Source: Myroides sp. JBRI-B21084 (GTDB lineage Bacteria > Bacteroidota > Bacteroidia > Flavobacteriales > Flavobacteriaceae). Taken from it: a DNA stretch of 64,000 nt. Under the pieces are notes generated by a model that made no database searches, was not told where the DNA came from, and saw only the letters and a list, made by a program, of their open reading frames with translations. The stretch lies in NCBI RefSeq assembly GCF_030545015.1, contig NZ_CP120653.1, forward strand, positions 1 to 64,000, in the 5' to 3' direction. Position numbers and translations under genes: made by a program. This document shows, in pieces, positions 25,049 to 32,978 of the stretch; the first letter of the stretch is position 1; the number at the start of each line of letters is the position of its first letter.

Positions 25049-25483
25049 TTATAGTTTTAAAAACGATTTTCCTTTTGTAATATCTTCTGCGATTTTAATT
25101 ACCGATGTTTCTTCTAACATTTGAATTAATTCTGCACGTATAATTTTGAATTTGTGATGTAAAGGGCAAGGTTGTTTTTCAGAACATTCGGGTAAACCAA
25201 GTGCACATTCCTTGTAAATGGCATCACCATCAATTAGTTTTACAATTTCGGATAGTTTTATTGTTGTAATTTTTTCTATGGGAATATCAAACCCACCGTT
25301 TACTCCTTTGGTAGAATTTATAATACCTTCTTTAGCTAATTTTTGAAGAATTTTTGCTGTAAAAGGTTCTGGTGCGTTTATTTCTTTAGCTACTTCTTTA
25401 AAACCAACGCGTTCTTTTGCTAATGATTTATTCGATATAAAAATAACCGCGCGTAAGGCATATTTACAAGCGTTTGAAAACAT
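25049..25483 (-). CDS. Rrf2-family transcriptional regulator (NsrR/IscR-like)
   Basis: 144 residues. N-terminal winged helix (KYALRAVIFISNKSLAKERVGFKEVAKEINAPEPFTAKILQKLAKEGIINS) and a cysteine cluster CALGLPECSEKQPC at about residues 92-106, spaced C-x6-C-x5-C as in the [Fe-S]-binding NsrR/IscR group. Such proteins lose their cluster on NO or oxidative exposure and change DNA binding. Its place beside the nirK operon points to NO sensing. The inverted repeat at 20378-20397 is one possible operator. Confidence 0.88.
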   Translation of the reverse strand: MFSNACKYALRAVIFISNKSLAKERVGFKEVAKEINAPEPFTAKILQKLAKEGIINSTKGVNGGFDIPIEKITTIKLSEIVKLIDGDAIYKECALGLPECSEKQPCPLHHKFKIIRAELIQMLEETSVIKIAEDITKGKSFLKL

Positions 25484-25511
25484 TGTGTTTTTTGTTTAAA
25501 AATACAAAAAA

Positions 25512-25545
25512 ATAAATAAAATGGGTGTTTTTTTGTTTTATTTAT
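25512..25545 (-). terminator. AT-only hairpin after the CWC/DUF5522 gene
   Basis: ATAAATAAAA/TTTTATTTAT arms around a 14-base loop, with a T-run on the minus strand. It overlaps the stop codon. Weak because all pairs are A-T. Confidence 0.4.
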
Positions 25546-25882
25546 GAATGCCATAAACGCAATGCCTGCATCCGTTTTTGCAACAGCGTCCTTTTAAGTA
25601 ATGATACAATTCGGTAAACACAAAATAACCGTTTTCCATATAAAAATGAACACCTTCTATAAGCTCGTTAGGTTTTTTAGGAAATTTATTTTGTAATGAA
25701 AATTTAGTTAAATCGTCAAACTTTTTCAAGCAACTGTTACACAAACAATCATGTTGTGTTTTTTCGTACAAAAATGCAACCGTTTCATCTAGTAATTCTA
25801 CTTTTTGGCAATCGCAATTAGCAATATCATCGGCCTTGCATTGTAAAGGTTTGTGGCAGTGTGTACAGTTTTGTTCAAGCAT
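25538..25882 (-). CDS. Cysteine-rich CWC plus DUF5522 protein
   Basis: 114 residues with 15 cysteines. The N-terminal half is the CWC type (CTHCHKPLQCKADDIANCDC, then CLCNSCL); the C-terminal half ends in YYLKGRCCKNGCRHCVYG-like DUF5522 sequence (observed LKGRCCKNGCRHCVYG). The two are often separate small proteins; here they are one chain. The pattern suggests zinc or Fe-S binding, function unknown. It starts 2 bases after the diphosphomevalonate decarboxylase gene. Confidence 0.8.
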   Translation of the reverse strand: MLEQNCTHCHKPLQCKADDIANCDCQKVELLDETVAFLYEKTQHDCLCNSCLKKFDDLTKFSLQNKFPKKPNELIEGVHFYMENGYFVFTELYHYLKGRCCKNGCRHCVYGIHK

Positions 25883-25884
25883 TT

Positions 25885-26967
25885 TTAAGATACGTTTTCT
25901 GCACCATTACCCATTTCATCATGAATAAATTGGTTGTTTTGACAATGTTTGGCTAATGTGTTGGTTATGAATTCGGTAACCGATATTTTATATTTTTCTG
26001 GATACAAAACATGCACATTTGCACCTGCATCTAAAGTAAAACAAACAGGAATTTTGGTCGATTCTCTAAATTTCCATATTTCGTTAATAATTTCTAACGT
26101 GTTAGGTTTCATTAATATAAAATAAGGCTTCGATGTCATCATCATGGCGTGTAGCGTTAAGGCTTCGCTTTCTACTAATGCAATAAATTCGGTTAAATTG
26201 CCTGTTTTTAAAATATCCTTTAATTGCTGAATATTTTCGTGTGCTTGTTTAAAACGGCGTTCAGCAAAAGGGTGGTTATGCATTAAGTCGTGTCCAACAG
26301 TACTAGATACTTGTTTTTCACCTTTATCAACTAATAAAATAGTATCTTGATAGTTGTTAAAAATGTTATTTACTTCGTACGGAAACGTTACTCCAAACAA
26401 ATCCGAACTATTTTCTATACTGTCGGTTTCGCCCCAAACTACAATATTACCTTTAATACTTCTGCAAGCACTACCTGAACCTAAACGTGCCAATAACGAA
26501 GCTTTTTGTAAATAAAATGCTTCGGTTTGGTTAGGATTTACTAATTTTTCTAAAGCAATTATAGTTGCCGAAAGTGCTGCCATACCCGATGCGGATGATG
26601 CAATACCTGAACTATGTGGAAATGTATTTTGAGTATCAATTTTAAAATGATAATCTAAAATGTACGGACATAAGTCTTGAATGCGTTCAAAATATTTTTG
26701 AATTTTTGGTCGGAACGATTCTTTTACTTGCCCTTCAAACAATAAATCAAACGAAATGTTTTTTTCTGCTTTTGGTTGGTATTGTAGTTTGGTTATGGTT
26801 TTACAGTTTTTTAAAGTAAAACTTAAGGAAGGGTTTGCAGGAATTTGATTTTGCTTTTTACCCCAATATTTTACTAAAGCAATGTTGCTTGGTGCTGCAA
26901 AAGTAAAAGTACCAGAATTGGTTAATTTTGTGTAATTTATAGTTTTAAAAGTATGTAATGCATTCAT
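25885..26967 (-). CDS. mvaD: Diphosphomevalonate decarboxylase
   Basis: 360 residues. N-terminal APSNIALVKYWGKKQNQIPANPSLSFTL is diagnostic, followed by the phosphate loop FPHSSGIASSASGMAAL and SLLARLGSGSACRSIKGNIVVWG. It converts mevalonate diphosphate to isopentenyl diphosphate with ATP, the last step of the pathway whose first committed enzyme is encoded at 5447. It lies 3 bases after an FAD oxidoreductase and 2 bases before the CWC gene, a three-gene operon. Confidence 0.94.
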   Translation of the reverse strand: MNALHTFKTINYTKLTNSGTFTFAAPSNIALVKYWGKKQNQIPANPSLSFTLKNCKTITKLQYQPKAEKNISFDLLFEGQVKESFRPKIQKYFERIQDLCPYILDYHFKIDTQNTFPHSSGIASSASGMAALSATIIALEKLVNPNQTEAFYLQKASLLARLGSGSACRSIKGNIVVWGETDSIENSSDLFGVTFPYEVNNIFNNYQDTILLVDKGEKQVSSTVGHDLMHNHPFAERRFKQAHENIQQLKDILKTGNLTEFIALVESEALTLHAMMMTSKPYFILMKPNTLEIINEIWKFRESTKIPVCFTLDAGANVHVLYPEKYKISVTEFITNTLAKHCQNNQFIHDEMGNGAENVS

Positions 26968-26970
26968 AAT

Positions 26971-28191
26971 TTAAAATTTAGTTGCAAGGGCATTGGCTGC
27001 TAAATAAGCAGTTGTCCAAGCGTTTTGGAAATTAAAGCCACCCGTAATGGCATCAATATTTAAAATTTCGCCGGTAAAATACAAATTATTGAACAATTTG
27101 CTTTCCATTGTTTTAAAATTCACTTCTTTTAAATTAATACCACCGGCAGTAACAAATTCATCTTTAAAAGTACTTTTTCCGTTAACGTAAAATTCGGTTT
27201 GTGTTAGTTGTTCGGTTAATTTTACTAATAACTTTTTTGGAACATCGGCCCAAATCATGGTTTCATTAATACCAGCTGCAAGTACTAATTGTTGCCATAA
27301 ACGATTGGTTAAACCGTATAAAGCTTGTTTATAAACGGTTTTTTTAGGGTGATTTTGCTTATTTAGAGTTAATTCTTCTAAAACTTCATCAAAAACATAA
27401 TCGTTTGTCCAATTTACAAGTAATTGAAATTGGTAGCTTTTATCAAAAAGTTCGCGTGCACCCCAAGCCGAAAGTTTTAAAACAGCAGGACCACTTAAAC
27501 CCCAATGTGTTATTAATAATGGACCGGTTGCTTTTAAGTTGCTGTTTTTTATTTTTAACGATACCATTTCGGTAGTTACACCCATTAAATGGTTAATTCT
27601 ATCGTCTTTTATATTAAAAGTAAATAGCGATGGAACTGGGGTTATAATAGTATGATTTAAAGTTTTTAGTAAATCCCAAATTTTGGTATTACTACCAGTT
27701 GCCATTACCAAGTGTTTTGTTTTGTATTTTTCTTTTGATGTTTCAATTTGCCACTCTTCATTAATGGTTGTTATTTGCTGAACAATAGTTTGTTTAATAA
27801 CTTTTATGTTAAAAGTATTTGCTTCATTTAAAAAACAATCAATAATGGTTTGCGAATTGTTACTTTCAGGAAAAACCCTTCCATCATCTTCAATTTTTAA
27901 AGCAACGTTACGATCGGCAAACCATTGCATTACATCGCCTGTACAAAATGTGTTAAATGGGCCTTTTAGTTCCTTTTCGCCTCTTGGGTAAAATTTAGTA
28001 AGTACATTAGGTATAAAGCAAGCATGCGTAACATTACAACGCCCACCACCCGAAATTTTTACTTTTGCTAACACTTCTTTGCCGCGTTCTAAAATAGCAA
28101 TGCGCAAATTAGGTTTTTGTTCGGCAATATTTATCGCTGTAAAAAACCCTGAGGCACCACCACCAACAATAATAACATCAAAATTGTGCAT
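26971..28191 (-). CDS. HI0933/YhiN-family FAD-dependent oxidoreductase
   Basis: 406 residues. An N-terminal Rossmann FAD-binding motif VIIVGGGASGFFTAINIAE, then the family hallmark KVKISGGGRCNVTHA, and a C-terminal GGINLKEVNFKTMESKLFNNLYFTGEILNIDAITGGFNFQNAW that closes the flavin site. The substrate of this conserved family is not known. It is the first gene of the mvaD operon. Confidence 0.92.
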   Translation of the reverse strand: MHNFDVIIVGGGASGFFTAINIAEQKPNLRIAILERGKEVLAKVKISGGGRCNVTHACFIPNVLTKFYPRGEKELKGPFNTFCTGDVMQWFADRNVALKIEDDGRVFPESNNSQTIIDCFLNEANTFNIKVIKQTIVQQITTINEEWQIETSKEKYKTKHLVMATGSNTKIWDLLKTLNHTIITPVPSLFTFNIKDDRINHLMGVTTEMVSLKIKNSNLKATGPLLITHWGLSGPAVLKLSAWGARELFDKSYQFQLLVNWTNDYVFDEVLEELTLNKQNHPKKTVYKQALYGLTNRLWQQLVLAAGINETMIWADVPKKLLVKLTEQLTQTEFYVNGKSTFKDEFVTAGGINLKEVNFKTMESKLFNNLYFTGEILNIDAITGGFNFQNAWTTAYLAANALATKF

Positions 28192-28353
28192 ATATTTCTA
28201 CAATACGTTTCCACAAATTGTGGATTTTTAGTTTAAAAAAATAAGTAAATACCTACAAAAACAGTTTGCTAACAATTTTTGGAATGGTTTATGCTTTAAA
28301 ATTTGTATTATGCAAAGATAGTGAAACCAACTACCTTAAGATATAAATTAACT

Positions 28354-28872
28354 ATGAAATATAAAATTTTGCTTTTAATGTGTTGTTTTATTGGTTTAAG
28401 TGCATGTAAATCTGCCAAAAAAACAACTGCAATTACTGTTCCCGAAAAAAAGGAAGTGGTAAAAAAAGCTAGTGAACCAATTTATTACACCGAACAGGTT
28501 AGAAATGATTTTAGATCGGTAACCGAAACCACACAAAATAAATTTTTAGAAATGTACGATGCAACAACTAAAGATTATGCAATTTTGTTTTTTACACAAG
28601 GATTTACTGGTGAAGAAGTGGTAGTTAAAAACAACGATAATGTGTTGTTTAAAGGAATGGTTTTTACGAACAAACAAACCGGTTTAGCAAAAAATATGCG
28701 TATTGTAAGCACCGAAATGACTAGTATTTATGATACTGCAACAAAAAAAACAATTTATATAAAACCAGAAAAAGCATCAAAACATAAATTTATCTACGTT
28801 TTAAAAGGCAATATTAATGAAGATAAGCCTTATAAAATTACATTTAGCGATAAATTACGCCCAGAAAAATAA
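28354..28872 (+). CDS. Lipoprotein of unknown function
   Basis: 172 residues from ATG 28354. Signal MKYKILLLMCCFIGLSAC with lipobox LSAC. The mature part is basic and mainly beta, with no recognised domain (TGEEVVVKNNDNVLFKGMVFTNK, then KYKIT-like strands). The frame is open upstream to a TTG at 28303, but those residues would bury the signal peptide. Monocistronic: a terminator follows. Confidence 0.75.
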   Translation: MKYKILLLMCCFIGLSACKSAKKTTAITVPEKKEVVKKASEPIYYTEQVRNDFRSVTETTQNKFLEMYDATTKDYAILFFTQGFTGEEVVVKNNDNVLFKGMVFTNKQTGLAKNMRIVSTEMTSIYDTATKKTIYIKPEKASKHKFIYVLKGNINEDKPYKITFSDKLRPEK

Positions 28873-28898
28873 CAACCTATCTACCTTTATAAACCTTT

Positions 28899-28929
28899 GA
28901 AGCATCATTTTTGGTGCTTCATTTTTTTT
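28899..28929 (+). terminator. Terminator after the lipoprotein gene
   Basis: TGAAGCA/TGCTTCA stem with a 9-base loop and T8, 27 bases past the stop. Confidence 0.8.
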
Positions 28930-28989
28930 GTAAAAAATACAAAGCTTAAAAAGGTAACAAAGTTTACTTAAACAATAGGTAAGAATAGT

Positions 28990-28997
28990 TATCTTTG
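28990..28997 (+). promoter_or_regulatory. -7 element for the 187-residue orphan
   Basis: TATCTTTG, exact consensus, 36 bases before the ATG at 29034. Confidence 0.6.
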
Positions 28998-29033
28998 TAG
29001 ATAATTCTAAAATTAAAGTTAGAAAATAAGTTA

Positions 29034-29597
29034 ATGATTATAACAGGTACAATAGATCAGGTTTTTCCAAGGTTTTACTATAAAGATGGTAAAAAAATTA
29101 ATTATTACGAACTGTTGGTTTCGTATAATTTTTACAATGGAATAAATCAAATTTTACTTTTAGCAAAAGATTTCGATCATAGAAATTCAAATAATAAAGA
29201 ACAACTTTATAGTTTTAATTTTGATATCGCTTCAAAATATGTAAACGGTAAATTAACTACCGATTTTTACTTACAATCGTATAAAAAAATAGCGAATGAT
29301 AGTGAAAATAAGCTAATTGTTATTAGAACGTATTTTGAAAAAATTGACTTTGAAGTTTTGAAAAAAGAAGAGGTTAAAAATCGTAAAAAAGTGTTTGGAA
29401 AATTCACATCGATTCATAAAAACCAACCCGCTTTGTACTGCTATTTTTGGGAAGATAATCACTTTTTAGTTGATATAAACAAAGTGTCTAAAATTCAATT
29501 AAATTGCAGAAGCTTGCCTTATAAAGATAAGTATATTAGCAATGTTGAGGTTTGGCGTACAATGGAAAATGATAATTTTTTAGGTAGCATTATATAG
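29034..29597 (+). CDS. Hypothetical protein, 187 residues
   Basis: Not recognised. Soluble, no signal peptide, rich in aromatic and basic residues with alternating polarity (YYELLVSYNFYNGINQILLLAKDF, ALYCYFWEDNHFLVDINKV) that suggests a beta-rich fold. It has its own exact -7 element and a strong terminator, so it is a stand-alone gene. Base composition is like its neighbours and gives no sign of transfer. Confidence 0.7.
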   Translation: MIITGTIDQVFPRFYYKDGKKINYYELLVSYNFYNGINQILLLAKDFDHRNSNNKEQLYSFNFDIASKYVNGKLTTDFYLQSYKKIANDSENKLIVIRTYFEKIDFEVLKKEEVKNRKKVFGKFTSIHKNQPALYCYFWEDNHFLVDINKVSKIQLNCRSLPYKDKYISNVEVWRTMENDNFLGSII

Positions 29598-29610
29598 TTT
29601 TTTTAGCATA

Positions 29611-29649
29611 AAAAAAGCGGGTATGATTTTTAATCATACCCGCTTTTTT
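29611..29649. terminator. Strong bidirectional terminator
   Basis: 18-base perfect stem (arm begins AAAAAAGCGGGTATGATT) with a 3-base loop and T-runs on both strands, between the convergent orphan and htpG. Confidence 0.9.
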
Positions 29650-29666
29650 GTTAAGATTACTACCAA

Positions 29667-31529
29667 TTAGTTTTTGGTAGCAGTAATGCTTTCAAAATTG
29701 CGTTTTACAAATGCGGTTAATTCTTCGCCTTTTAATAAACCTTGCGCTAATTTTGCTAAATCTAACGCTTGTTTTACTAAACCAGTTTTAACTGTTTCAT
29801 TTGTTTCGTTTAAAATTTTTCCTGCAATTTCTGAATTTGTATTAACAATTACATTATACGTGTCTGGGAAATTTCCAAACATAGAATTGCCGCCCATAGC
29901 TTGCATTTCTTTCATTCTTCGCATAAATTCTGGCTGCGTTATTATAAAAGGTTCCGCATTGCTATCTAATGCTTCGGTTTGTATGCTGTAATTTTTATTA
30001 GCAATTGTATTTTCAATGAATTCTTTTAATTGTAAAACTTCTGTTTCGTTTAATTTAGAAATAATTTCATCATCTTTCTTAATTAAATTTTCAATAGAAT
30101 CGGCATCAACACGTGCAAAAGTAAAATCGGTATTATCCATTTCTAACTTTTGAATTAAATGCGATACTATTGGAGAATCTAATAATAACACTTCGTATCC
30201 TTTTGCTTTTGCATTTGCAATATAACTGTGTTGATTTTCTTTGTTTGAAGCGTATAAAACAACAATTTTACCTTCTTTATTGGTTTGATTGCTTTTAATT
30301 TTTTCTTTTAATTCTTCAAACGTGAAAAATTGTTCATCAACCGTTGGGTAAAGTGCAAAATCTTTAGCTTTTTCGTAAAATTTCACTTCGCTAAGCATAC
30401 CGTATTCTAGCACAATTTTAATATCGTTCCATTTTTCTTCAAAAGATTTACGATCTTCGTTAAATAACGATTTAAGTTTGTCGGCAACTTTACGAGTAAT
30501 GTAGTTCGCAATTTTTTTAACATTACCGTCGGCTTGTAAATACGAACGCGAAACGTTTAAAGGAATGTCTGGCGAATCAATAACACCTTTTAACATAGTT
30601 AAAAATTCAGGTACAATACCTTCTACATTATCGGTTACAAAAACTTGGTTTTGATACAGTTGAATTTTATCTTTTTGAATGCTTAAATCGCCTGTTAATT
30701 TAGGGAAGTATAAAATTCCTGTTAAATTAAATGGATGATCTACATTTAAATGAATGTGAAACAAAGGATCATCAAACTGCATTGGATACAATTCGCGATA
30801 AAAGTTTTTGTAATCCTCGTCTGTTAATTCGCTTGGTTTTTTTGTCCAAGCAGGGTTAGGGTTGTTAACTATATTGTCAACTTCAATTTCATTTTCGCCT
30901 TCTTTTTCTTTTTTTGTACCAAATTTAATAGGTACTGGCATAAATTTGTTGTACTTGGTTAAAAGCTCACTAATTTTAAAATCTTCTAAAAATTCGGTTG
31001 AATCATCGGCAATATGTAAAATTATTTCGGTACCGTGCTCTGATTTATCAGCTGGTTTTAAAGTGAATTCAGGCGAACCATCGCAAGTCCAGTGCACAGC
31101 TGGTTCGTTTTTAAACGATTTAGTAATGATTTCAACCTTATGTGCAACCATGAAAGCCGAGTAAAAACCCAAACCAAAGTGACCAATAATACCGGTGTCT
31201 TTTGCAGAATCTTTGTATTTTTCTAAAAATTCTTCAGCACCTGAAAAAGCTACCTGATTAATGTATTTTTCAACCTCATCGGCAGTCATACCAATACCTT
31301 GGTCAATAATATGTAGCTTTTTGTTTTCTTTATCAATTTTAACCTCAATTTTAGGGTTTCCAATTTCTACAGCTGCTTCCCCAATGGCAGTTAAATGTTT
31401 AAGTTTAAGTGTTGCATCGGTAGCATTACTTATTAATTCACGTAAAAAAATTTCGTGATCACTGTACAAGAACTTTTTTATTAACGGAAAAATATTTTCA
31501 ACCGTTACATTTATTTTACCTGAAGTCAT
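29667..31529 (-). CDS. htpG: Molecular chaperone HtpG (Hsp90)
   Basis: 620 residues, the expected length. The N-terminal GHKL ATPase domain has FLRELISNATDATLKLK, DQGIGMTADEV, GHFGLGFYSAFMV and GTEIILH. The middle domain contains LNVSRSYLQ with the catalytic Arg. It is an ATP-dependent cytoplasmic chaperone. No clean TAnnTTTG element precedes it; instead the upstream region holds TGTC/TGTCA motifs and a run like those before dnaK, which may be a heat-shock element. Confidence 0.96.
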   Translation of the reverse strand: MTSGKINVTVENIFPLIKKFLYSDHEIFLRELISNATDATLKLKHLTAIGEAAVEIGNPKIEVKIDKENKKLHIIDQGIGMTADEVEKYINQVAFSGAEEFLEKYKDSAKDTGIIGHFGLGFYSAFMVAHKVEIITKSFKNEPAVHWTCDGSPEFTLKPADKSEHGTEIILHIADDSTEFLEDFKISELLTKYNKFMPVPIKFGTKKEKEGENEIEVDNIVNNPNPAWTKKPSELTDEDYKNFYRELYPMQFDDPLFHIHLNVDHPFNLTGILYFPKLTGDLSIQKDKIQLYQNQVFVTDNVEGIVPEFLTMLKGVIDSPDIPLNVSRSYLQADGNVKKIANYITRKVADKLKSLFNEDRKSFEEKWNDIKIVLEYGMLSEVKFYEKAKDFALYPTVDEQFFTFEELKEKIKSNQTNKEGKIVVLYASNKENQHSYIANAKAKGYEVLLLDSPIVSHLIQKLEMDNTDFTFARVDADSIENLIKKDDEIISKLNETEVLQLKEFIENTIANKNYSIQTEALDSNAEPFIITQPEFMRRMKEMQAMGGNSMFGNFPDTYNVIVNTNSEIAGKILNETNETVKTGLVKQALDLAKLAQGLLKGEELTAFVKRNFESITATKN

Positions 31530-31590
31530 ATTATTTTGTATTAATTTTAGATTAATTTGTGCCTATTGATGTTCAAAATAAATACCAATA

Positions 31591-31615
31591 GTAAAAAATA
31601 TGACAAAAAGACATA
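31591..31615 (-). promoter_or_regulatory. Candidate heat-shock element upstream of htpG
   Basis: On the minus strand ATGTC, then TTTTTGTCA-TATTTTTTAC, similar to two TTTT-GnCA-T7-AC motifs upstream of dnaK. Low-complexity sequence makes chance similarity possible. Confidence 0.3.
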
Positions 31616-31655
31616 AAAAAGCGTGTTAAAAATTATGTTAAGGCACAAAATTTGT

Positions 31656-31663
31656 TAATTTTG
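31656..31663 (+). promoter_or_regulatory. -7 element for the lipocalin/OmpA operon
   Basis: TAATTTTG, exact consensus, 21 bases before the ATG at 31685. Confidence 0.6.
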
Positions 31664-31684
31664 AAATTATAAAATATTATAAAT

Positions 31685-32143
31685 ATGAAAAAGGTCTTAG
31701 CAATAGGAATTTTATCGTTAGCAATGTTTTCATGTAAAACGGCTTCTAACACTAAAAACGATGTTTCAACTCAAATAAAATTAAAAGGTGAGTGGACATT
31801 AACTAATGTAAATTATTCATCGCAGTATAAAGTAACATCTTTTCAAATTGCCGATGCAAAATGTTTTGAAGGTAGTCAATGGAAATTTGTATCAAACAAT
31901 AACACAGGTACGGTTACTTTAAATAATAACGCAACAAAATGTCCGCAATACAATTCTAAAATTGTTTGGAATATTAAACAAGATGGAACATTTAACTTAA
32001 AATTTGTTGGCGATGATAAAGCAAAACACGTTACAACAGGTTATAATTTAAAAACAAACAACGTAAGTGATACAAATTTTGAATTGGTAGATGAATCAAC
32101 CGAAGCTAAAATTATATACACTTTTGAAAAAAATAATAAATAA
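31685..32143 (+). CDS. Lipocalin-like lipoprotein
   Basis: 152 residues. Signal ends at the lipobox Cys (LAMFSC). The mature part begins KLKGEWTLTNVNY, the usual G-x-W of lipocalin-like domains, and runs as a small beta barrel with two cysteines that may form a disulfide (AKCFEGSQW, ATKCPQYN). It is an envelope protein with unknown ligand. Thirteen bases separate it from an OmpA-like lipoprotein, so the two form an operon. Confidence 0.82.
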   Translation: MKKVLAIGILSLAMFSCKTASNTKNDVSTQIKLKGEWTLTNVNYSSQYKVTSFQIADAKCFEGSQWKFVSNNNTGTVTLNNNATKCPQYNSKIVWNIKQDGTFNLKFVGDDKAKHVTTGYNLKTNNVSDTNFELVDESTEAKIIYTFEKNNK

Positions 32144-32156
32144 AAAATAATAAGTT

Positions 32157-32855
32157 ATGAAAAAAGTAAGCGCATATGCATTATCGGCTACATTATTAGC
32201 TGGTACATTATTTACATCATGTACTTCTGTTAAAAACGCAAGTAATACACAAAAAGCGGCGGTAGTTGGTGCTACAGCTGGTGCAGTTTTAGGTGGTGTT
32301 TTAGGTAATAATGTAGGTAGTAAAAATAATAGTGCTTTAGGTGCAGTATTAGGCGGTGTAATTGGGGGTACTGCTGGTGCAATTGTTGGTAAAAACATGG
32401 ATAAGCAAGCACAAGAAATTGAAACAGCTTTACCAGGCGCACAAGTAGAACGTGTTGGTGAAGGTATTAAAGTTGTTTTGAATGAAAATACTGTTAATTT
32501 TAATTTTGATTCGGCTGAATTAACTCAAACAGCTACTTCAAACTTAGATAAAATTGCTAAAGTATTTAAACAAAACCCAAGAACTTATATTGTTATTTAT
32601 GGTTATACTGATAGTGTTGGTAAAGACGAATACAACATGAAGTTATCACGTAGCCGTGCAAATGCTGTTAAATCGTATTTAGGCTCTAAAGGAATTGGTG
32701 TAAAAAGAATTAGCGCACAAGGTATGGGCGAAGCAGATCCAATTGCAACTAACGATACTAAAGAAGGACAAGCTAAAAACCGTCGCGTTGAATTTGGAAT
32801 TATGGCCGATCAGGATATGATTGAAGACGCACGTAAAGAAGCTGCTCGTTATTAA
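32157..32855 (+). CDS. OmpA-family lipoprotein with glycine zipper
   Basis: 232 residues. Lipobox LFTSC, then a glycine-zipper segment (about residues 40-80, GAVLGGVLGNN and GGVIGGTAGAIVGK) that inserts in membrane. The C-terminal OmpA peptidoglycan-binding domain is complete: NFNFDSAELT, VIYGYTDSVGKDEYNMKLSRSRANAVKSYL, GMGEADPIATNDTKEGQAKNRRVEF with Asp and Arg for diaminopimelate. It anchors the outer membrane to the wall. A terminator follows. Confidence 0.92.
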   Translation: MKKVSAYALSATLLAGTLFTSCTSVKNASNTQKAAVVGATAGAVLGGVLGNNVGSKNNSALGAVLGGVIGGTAGAIVGKNMDKQAQEIETALPGAQVERVGEGIKVVLNENTVNFNFDSAELTQTATSNLDKIAKVFKQNPRTYIVIYGYTDSVGKDEYNMKLSRSRANAVKSYLGSKGIGVKRISAQGMGEADPIATNDTKEGQAKNRRVEFGIMADQDMIEDARKEAARY

Positions 32856-32880
32856 TACAATATTAAATTAAAGTTTTCTT

Positions 32881-32914
32881 AAAAAAGCAATGTAACCATA
32901 CATTGCTTTTTTTT
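32881..32914 (+). terminator. Terminator after the OmpA-like gene
   Basis: AAAAAAGCAATGTa/tACATTGCTTTTTT stem with a 4-6 base loop and T8, 26 bases past the stop. Confidence 0.85.
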
Positions 32915-32978
32915 GTTGTAAAAAATGACTAATTTAGTGCGATTTTTTTAATAAAAGACAATAAGTAAGCCCACAATA

